The notes under the pieces: model-generated
What the model saw: the letters and a program-made list of their open reading frames with translations, nothing else
Databases searched by the model: none
What the model was told of the DNA's origin: nothing
NCBI GenBank assembly: GCA_037179385.1
Contig: CM074190.1
Location: forward strand, 3,982,284-4,046,283
Direction of reading: 5' to 3'
Length of the DNA stretch: 64,000 nucleotides
DNA from: Holothuria scabra
Taxonomy: Eukaryota > Echinodermata > Holothuroidea > Aspidochirotida > Holothuriidae
Translations under genes and position numbers: made by a program
Shown: one piece after another, positions 56,666 to 64,000 of the stretch
Layout: each line of letters starts with the position of its first letter
Numbering within the stretch: the stretch's first letter is position 1

Positions 56666-57893
56666 CCCATTGGGCTCTTGTTTATTTTACCCTTCCATAC
56701 TTTCCATATTATAATGAAAGCCAACTTACTGTAAAGATGAACTGGCCAGCGATATTTTCAGACCTTTAATTTTCCTATAAGCCGTGTCGTTACAAAATTG
56801 ACAGGAGTACGACTTTTCGTTGCCTGCAAAAACCCACTGACCATGAGTTTCTTTAACTGTAGCAGTAAGCTATTTAAAGATAATTTAAAAAAACAAGTTT
56901 TTTCTTTATCTAAAGAAAATTGTTTTTAATATTCAATGAGCTCCATTTACCGTAGCTCTTAATGAACTGCGCCCTGTGGGAGGGACGGAAATAACCTAAA
57001 GCGCAAGTCACACTATAGAGATATCGGATCGGATAACATTCCGATTTTTGTAAAGTTCACTTAAAATCTCCATCTTTGGTCGGGAAGAAACAAAAAAATT
57101 GCCACTCAGTGTAGATATATGATTTCTATGTGAGGGCCATGAAAATGAAATGTAAGCCAATTATTTCGTGATGTCATGTTGGCAAACAGCTTTTATCCGA
57201 CTATGTGATCCGACTATGTGATGTTCCAAGTCCTGCGATACAAGTCATATATTTCCACAGGTTGGCAAATTTCTGTTTCTTTCCGATCAAGGTAGAGAAG
57301 CGGATTTTTACTGAAACTCACAAAAACCAGAACGTAACACTGTCTGATATCTCTAATGTGTGGCCTGTGCTTGAGTTAAATGTTAAGGCTATGTTGTACA
57401 ATGAAACTAATACAACAAAGCTAGTCATGAATTATGTAGAATAAATACTTTTACCGTGATAACGTTTCAAGTAAATTCTCTTGTAATGAAGTTTTATCAA
57501 TGGGAAACATTTAGGAATTTCATCCTAAACTACAGGCAGGACTACTATGAGCTACAATCTGCAAAACGTGAAGACAGTTAAGGTGAACTTCTGACTTAAG
57601 GTCTAAGGGTGGACCATTTGAGAACTGTTATTTAAGAACAAAAATGAGAGAATCGTAATCTAAACCATTCATCTGACCTAGAAAATGTTTTCTCGTTACC
57701 TGCCTTTTGTTTAACAAAGATTGACGCAGTCTGTTATTTTTCATTAATGAACCTTTAGAGCCTTCTGACAACATCTTCTCACTAAATTATGAAATTTAGT
57801 ATTTCATTGGTTCACTTTGAATATCCCCAAAAATATTATGAAAGATACTCCCAAGCGAAATAAGAAGAAATCTGAGGCACCTGTTGAAGGAAC
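56666..57893. other. Intronic/intergenic stretch, nothing recognised
   Basis: The 79-codon frame at 57205-57444 has no domain. AT-rich. Confidence 0.4.
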
Positions 57894-57938
57894 GGTTGTT
57901 TCAAAATAAATTTGGGTGACTGATCTTGTCCATTAAGT
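57894..57938 (-). repeat. T2 MITE end fragment
   Basis: GGTTGTTTCAAAATAAATTTG followed by GACTGATCTTGTCC is the complement of the T2 left end seen at 60030-60075. Confidence 0.5.
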
Positions 57939-57949
57939 TTCCCAAACAT

Positions 57950-58780
57950 TTTACTGTGAATATATTGTCAACAATGACATTAAGATACATTTTACTTATG
58001 AAAAGGGTTGCTACTCAATGCCGCTTGATCGTCTGTGGCAATTACAAGGTCATTCAAAAAGACCCTTTATATTGGTCAATATCAAACATTGATCAGTCTT
58101 CGTTAATGAGTTCATTTTCAGAGCCTCAACGTCCTTCAGAATCGCTCACTGATCCTAACCCATCCCATGAAACTCCATCACTGTCCAGCTGTCCTTTTAA
58201 AGTAGCTTTGAAATATTAGTTCGCGTTAAAGAAACGGTCTTTAGCAAATAACGAGGCTTTCACAGGCATACAGATCGAAGCGTTACATGCATTCTTGGGA
58301 TTTTATTGGTGGAGGGGGATAAGGATTCCTAGTGCATGGACCTTATTTGCGAAGCTTAGGGCTCTCACCTACCCCGATGTTACAGCTTTTTTTTTTCGTT
58401 TATTAAACCCATGGGAAAGTATACGTTAGTGAAGAAGTTATCCTCCGAAAGAATACTCCTTTCTTTTGTAGTGAGTATCTCAGGTGTAGCACAAGGGACA
58501 AATTTTATAACTCCTCAGCCCGACCCCATGCATGGTAGCGACCCCCCCCCTATATGACTAACGTTCTTCGATGTTCCAGTGATTACATTTAAAAGATGCC
58601 AGAAACTGTATACACGCACGTGAATTACAACCCGAAAAAGTTTTATCTGAAACAAACAACATGGCCACGAGTGAAAAGGTACATGGTTGACCCCCTCCCT
58701 CCTTCAGAAACTCAACGAGATTGTGGGCAGATATTTGTCTCAGTAGGACGAAAATTTAAACAGTTTACAAATACCTGATT
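57950..58780 (+). pseudogene. Possible decayed piggyBac-like transposase fragment
   Basis: An open frame to 58219 has an acidic Ser/Pro-rich stretch. A separate frame at about 58245-58385 reads EALHAFLGFYWWRGIRIPSA and onward to LFAKL. A hydrophobic AFLG....GI..PS pattern of this type is seen at the start of the DDE domain of piggyBac transposases. A third frame at 58596-58775 (60 codons) carries no clear catalytic Asp motif. The frames are out of register with internal stops. The TTAA families nearby make a piggyBac source attractive, but this identification rests on a short weak pattern and may be wrong. Confidence 0.3.
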
Positions 58781-60029
58781 TTATGGGACAGGTCGAGAGT
58801 GTGGTAAATGTCAGCGGAATCCGATTGGAAGAACAGTCCTATACGACAAGCAATGACCTTAAACTTAACGGTAATGTGGAACAAAAATCGACAAGGGGCT
58901 AGAATGGGGGGGCGGGGCGGGAAGTTAACTAGATATGTTACCTCCCACGCCACGACAAAATGGACATACGCTTTTCGTTTTCAGGAGAGGAATTTTTGTA
59001 GCCCCGGGTCTTCCAGCCGGGAAACCAAAGGCACGTGCTTCTGTTTGATTTCTGTGCACCCTCATTCACCGAAATGAGCATTTATGACATGCTAAGTGTT
59101 AAAATGTTATGAGAATCAAATCCCAGGATTATATAAATAATTTCTACATTAATGCACGTAAGGTTTCGCTTCAAGGATGTAGAGCAAGTACATAGGTTTT
59201 TCATAAGAGTCTTTACATGACCAATATTTAATATTACAGATGATTGAAGCAACTCAAACGACCGCATTTGTCTGTACGTTTGACTCTGACCTTGAGAGAA
59301 CAGAACAAAACTCGGTAGAAGCTTTATTTACGATGCTTTCATGGGTAAAGTCGAAAGGTGTGAATACACGGTGGCATTAACTTGTATAAACAGACTAAGC
59401 GTTTTATGTTGATTTTACACTAAAAAGACCCCTTTGAGTATAGCGTGCATGGTAACGGTGACAGAAGAAGGACTCGATAACTCAACGGTGGTGTTAAGAG
59501 GGAAAATTTGTTAAGACCAGTAGCCTGGACTTAATTACGAAATTTTCAAAAAAAAAAAAATAAAAATTTAATCGGATATATTTGTCATAAGAAGTGGTTA
59601 AAATGCAATTTCGGTATGACTGATTCTCTCGTAAACGTTAAGCATTAAGGACACGTTTCGATAGCGCCGTTATCCACTTATTATCCTTGGCCCAGTAATA
59701 AAAAGAAAATATTTTATTCAATATACAATAGCTGTCAGTACAATGCCAAAAGCTCTATAGCTTTGTACTCGGGGAATCCAGAGAAAAGTTAGCTTACAAA
59801 TTGTGACCGCATAAGCTTCCTGCGTTACTTCTGAGGCTCTTTTGAGTTTGGCGTTGAAGAAATCTTTTTGGTGGGAGGGAAAGGGTGGATCGAGGGGACT
59901 TAAAGAGTGACCTCAACGCATTGAACCAGTTTACCAAGCGTCACATCCCCTCCGCTCTCCAGACTCCTGCTTACGTATTGCGAAATCTCGTAATATCGTT
60001 CCAACTTTCCCCCATCCTTCCCAGTTCTC
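58781..60029. other. Stretch with short frames, nothing recognised
   Basis: The 89-codon frame at 58808-59077 may continue the decayed coding region before it (it follows a TGTGGTAAATGTCAGCGG stretch readable as a CxxC-type text in another frame). No family can be named. The remainder is AT-rich. Confidence 0.35.
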
Positions 60030-60315
60030 TTAAAGGTCAAGATCAGTCTCCTCAAATTTATTTTTAAGGAACATCTAAATCTCCCACAGTTTTCTTCTTA
60101 ACTCTCTTCAAAGTGTCTGTCATAATACTTTAGGACTTCAATATTGGATATTCAAGAGCCTGAAACAAAGCAGTAACTACTAGTTAAGTTTACATATGAG
60201 GAGGGGGAATGATTGTCACATGACCTTCAATAGCCAATCATAAAACAGGATAGTCTACTACACCACTTCAAGCTATGTTGACAAGCTGTGTTGACTGATC
60301 CTGCCCTTTCTTTAA
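60030..60315 (+). mobile_element. T2 MITE
   Basis: TTAAAGGTCAAGATCAGTC at the left, GACTGATCCTGCCCTTTC to TTAA at the right, and interior GTCACATGACCTTCAATAGCC and AAACAGGATAGTCTACTAC as in 27301-28149. A T1b element starts only 21 bp downstream. Confidence 0.75.
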
Positions 60316-60336
60316 CCCGAACATGCATGTTTGACT

Positions 60337-60645
60337 TTAAAGGCACATTTTCATCATCCCAAACAGTTCCAAATCTCCCAACCTACTTACTTCTAGCCCC
60401 TCCCACATTTATCTAAAACTCATTTTTATCCAGACACAATCCTAGTTTATTGCTTCATGGCCTGTCCCAGTGGCCATTCAAGTCCATAATGTGTAATCAA
60501 GACACTCTCAGTGCCCATGCTGTGTAATTTAGCTATAATGCATTGTTTGAATGCGATGCCAATCAAAGAGCTGTACCAATTGAGAGTTTTGATATATGCA
60601 CTGATGCTGAAACTGTAGTTTAGGGTGACGAATGACTGCCTTTAA
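60337..60645 (+). mobile_element. T1 MITE, young subtype b
   Basis: TTAAAGGCACATTTTCATC to CTGCCTTTAA. Close relative of 40942-41246. Confidence 0.8.
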
Positions 60646-61579
60646 GTTAATGTTGGATGAACGATTTCCTGTCATCCAGTTATAAAGCCAAAGTTTCTTA
60701 CCTCAGCAACCACCACTAGGGTGAAAATTGCCTCAACTTGACCATACGACTAGTGATTGTAAAGGGAAAAACTAATTGCGCATGTGTATGAGAATATCCC
60801 ACGGCTGTTGTGCAAAGGGTGGGGACGTGAGACATTTGAATCTTTGTCTAAATCTAGTGATGTTCATTTGGGAATGTTAAGAAGAAATGTGAATAAACTT
60901 ACTGTAGTATTATTGATAGATCAGGTTTTACGTCTCAACCTATTTATAACACCTAGTTTCCAGGTAGGCAGTTACTCAAGGAAGGGACATGGGAAATCCG
61001 TCTAAAGTTTTTCGCCCCTAGAAAGTTTGAAGTTGCAATTGACTCGATCACTTCTTACAAATTGGGTATACGCATATTCACACTCCTGATAATTTTGTTC
61101 ACCTGAACATGTAAGTAAGAATACGACACTGCAAAACTAAACTTTATTCTCATCTCAAGTTCTTTAAAGTATCAACCCCCTCCCACAGGATTTTATCAAA
61201 GAGAGAATGAAAAGAAGCACCATATAAGGAAAAAATAAACTTTATAGCAGCATATTTTTGGCGAAAATGAAGGGAACTATTGCCTTTGTTTCGCAGAAAA
61301 AATCATAGGTTAAAAATCAATATTCATGAACACAGAATGCTAGATTATTGCAACAAGTTAGAACTGTACCATTTCTCCAAAAATGAGTTTCGTATCGACA
61401 GAAATTCAATCATGTTTTATGTAAGGACAGTTTGTTCAACCAAACTTTCAAAAATTAAATGGTGTATCTTTCATAAGCCATTTACCGCAAAATGTTTTGA
61501 GGGAAAGGAACTTCTATGCTACAGTGAGACTACATGGTTTAAAAATGATAAAAACCATTTTTATGCCAGGTTGGTCATT
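60646..61579. other. Intergenic/intronic stretch, nothing recognised
   Basis: Short frames only; the 134-codon frame from 61280 begins with TTG, runs into a T2 element, and has no domain. Confidence 0.4.
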
Positions 61580-61830
61580 TTAAAGGTCGAGAGCTGTCTC
61601 CCCAATCGTGTTTTTAGCACTACTGAAACTCACAATTTTCTTTTCCTTTTTTCAAAGTACCTCTTATCATATTTTAAGACTTAACTGTTGCATATGAAGG
61701 TAAACCAAGCAGTTACTTCTACTCAATTTCACGTTTGAGGAAAAAATATTGTCACATGACTGTCAACAGCCATTCATTCAGTCTACTCCCTACGGAACTT
61801 CAAGTTGGAAAGACTACTCTTGTCCTTTCA
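61580..61830 (+). mobile_element. T2 MITE, 3' end degraded
   Basis: TTAAAGGTCGAGAGCTGTC at the left, CACATGACTGTCAACAGCC inside, and GACTACTCTTGTCCTTTC at the right without an intact TTAA. Confidence 0.65.
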
Positions 61831-64000
61831 ACCCAATATTTACAGTTAGAGATCTGTTTTGCAATTTTCTGTCTTTTCTAGGTATTCTTAAAAAGGGATT
61901 TACTGTGTAAAAATGTGGCTTAGAACTTCTTCTCTAAGTTTTGCGGCAATTGACCTTGTAAACTGTTCAAGTTTTTTACACCCTGCGGAAGCGAGCATAT
62001 ACAGCGAGTACTATTAAGCTTCTTTTTGTTTAATCAAGTAGAAAATAAAATAATCAAACGCTGTAGCATCATCTTCATTTTGGGGTGAAATCGGAGGTAT
62101 CAGAATAAGTGTGAAATGTGATGGTATATACGCTTAATTAATCTTGTTGTACGTTATCATGCCAGCTTGAGTAAATGCTTTCCGGGAGTCAGCGTAAACA
62201 TTTATACCAACAAGTCTTAAGAGAATACCAGGACTTGTGGATCGAGAGGGTAGTGTGCTCTTCCCAAAGTTGTAAATTGAATATAGGCCTAAATAATTTG
62301 AAGTAAATGAACAGGCATCGTTATTTAATTTCGCCACAATTGAGGAGAGTAACAACAATTCTGGACTCTTTAAGTTGGAAGCGTCATTGTTGAAAACAAA
62401 TAGAATAGTATAAATATTTAACGCTTCTTATACGACCTACCCAGACAATGACAGACTGCACGTCGCGTTCAACTCACAGAGTGGAAAAAAGAGTTTTGAT
62501 TTCACACTCACTGGAAGAAGGTAGGAAAATAGGAATTGGGGAAATATTAGAAATTAAACATATATTTTAAAAACAAAGCAGTTTAATTTGATTGCAGTGG
62601 GTTACGGAAGCTCCGTAGGAGTTCTCACGGAAAAATACGTAAATACTGGTACTAGCCTACATGTAACTACCAGGTTTATCATCCGACTAAAGGTACATAT
62701 CGTTGAACGATTGGAGTAGTGTTACTGTAGGCCTATCAACTGTTTTATAAAAAGTGCACGTTTTACAATATTTGCAAAAATTACTCAACCAAAAACTGTT
62801 TAAAGTCACAACAAGAAACATAACAACTCATAGCTTATATATTCATGGATGGTTGTAATTGTTACATATCAAAATGTATAGCTTAGAACAGCTGGGCTAG
62901 AGCAACCTTGTTCAGGCAGTCACGAAGTGATACGTAATTAATAGTTGGTGATGCAAAGTGATTTGCAAGGAATTTGACCAACAGGTCAACAGGACAACCT
63001 CTGTTTTAAGAAACTGAAGGCTATAGTAAATGACACACCGACACGAATGGGTCGGTTCGTAGTGTCAGATAGATAAAATGTTTAAATGTGGTTTAAAATA
63101 TGATTCAAATTCACGTTTGCTTTCAAATACGGAATAGGCTACTGTGCAAGTTTCTTCTTTTGGTCTCCTCTCGCGACAGCCGGGCCGGAAAAACCTTGAA
63201 CATATTCTACAGCCCTCAGCCTACGGGGATTAACTAAGGGTAACTACAGGTACACCGTAGTGATATGTGTATGGCTTCCATTTTGTTTACCTGTATCATG
63301 CAACCAGAATTGTTGTGAGTCCAAGGAAAAAACTACGCAGACCCTTCGTAATATGCTACCAGAGCATGGATGGAGAATGTCGGGCCAAGTCGCGCGACAG
63401 GAGCGACTGCACTGAAGAAACTGACCTGCCCGTCATTTTTTTCTTGGACCAGTTATTTACCAGATAACAATTGTAGGTTATGAAATAAGCACGTGAAAGC
63501 AATAGGGGTAACAGGTATTAAAACCTTGCATATGACTCCGGCTGTTTTCGGTTGTGATGATGGTAGTCAATATATACCATATCATACCTTACAGTCTATA
63601 CGCATACTCTAAAAGTTGTAAACGTACAGCAATTAGGTTATTGTTGAGATGGGCCTATTGCATTCTGGATGGTGATACAAATCGCAGTTTCTAGGCTTCA
63701 GTAAATACAGGCTAACGAGAATACGACACTGTGTAGGCTACGGTAGGATACAACTTGTTTGAAAGGTGTACATCAAATCAAACAAAAGCAAGAACGGGCC
63801 CAATTTAAAAGTTCAATTACAAATCTATATGTGTTCTATGGTGTTAACTTGAAGTTGTGTTCCAAACACACTTCAGGATGTAAAAGGCAAACGATCATTT
63901 ATAGGGTCTCTGACTGGCATTTTCTACTATACTAGTTTGGCAGGTTCACAATAACGTGACAAATATACGAAGATATTAAGCCGTTAGACCATGAAACCGC
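61831..64000. other. Distal stretch, nothing recognised
   Basis: No repeat-family match, RNA gene or coding domain was found. Short frames at 62134-62358 and 63267-63467 have no motif. If Zic intron 1 extends this far, this is intronic. Confidence 0.4.

Noticed and set aside
61280..61684. 134-codon frame
   Set aside because: Begins with TTG and ends inside a T2 MITE; no recognisable domain.

Overview
This is a window of animal nuclear DNA. It is AT-rich and intron-bearing, and it is dominated by short non-autonomous transposons. The only confident host gene is the first coding exon of a Zic-family zinc-finger transcription factor on the + strand (47674-48790). The Zic protein keeps the ZOC and ZF-NC motifs. 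Together with many tRNA-derived SINEs and small TIR elements, this fits a marine invertebrate, most likely a non-vertebrate deuterostome such as an echinoderm. The species is not identifiable by eye, and the phylum is inference.

Layout. 0.3-0.8 kb: a frameshifted remnant of a hAT transposase C-terminus. 2.2-5.4 kb: two inverted copies of a hAT-type non-autonomous element (one with an 8-bp target duplication), with an old T1 MITE and a SINE between them. 5.9-13.7 kb: dispersed families shared with 29-37 kb (F6, T5, A, B). 15.9-21.2 kb: a SINE, a U2-snRNA-like element, a GT-rich block, a second hAT MITE with an 8-bp TSD, another SINE, a hairpin-ended M3 MITE and a 240-bp tandem array. 22.4-28.3 kb: T1 copies, a SINE with a GACT tail, a three-level nested insertion, and three T2 copies in a row. 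29.8-32.4 kb: a 2.1-kb T3 element sitting in a clean TTAA target inside family A. 33-43 kb: more A/B/T families, a 24-bp minisatellite and microsatellites. 44-55.4 kb: almost repeat-free DNA surrounding the Zic promoter, exon 1 and the start of intron 1. 55.4-64 kb: a DR1-motif-rich repeat, a possible decayed piggyBac-like coding fragment, and T2/T1 copies.

How the parts relate. The exon ends at a phase-1 splice donor directly after zinc finger 3. Fingers 4 and 5 are not found downstream, so intron 1 appears to exceed 15 kb and the gene continues outside the window. The mobile DNA falls into at least two mechanistic groups. One is a hAT-like group with 8-bp TSDs and CAGTGGCG ends. The other is a set of TTAA-flanked families (T1-T5) that look piggyBac-mobilised. 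Several insertions can be read against an unoccupied paralogous site in the same window, which gives direct relative dating of families. No CRISPR, operon, rRNA or intact tRNA gene was seen.
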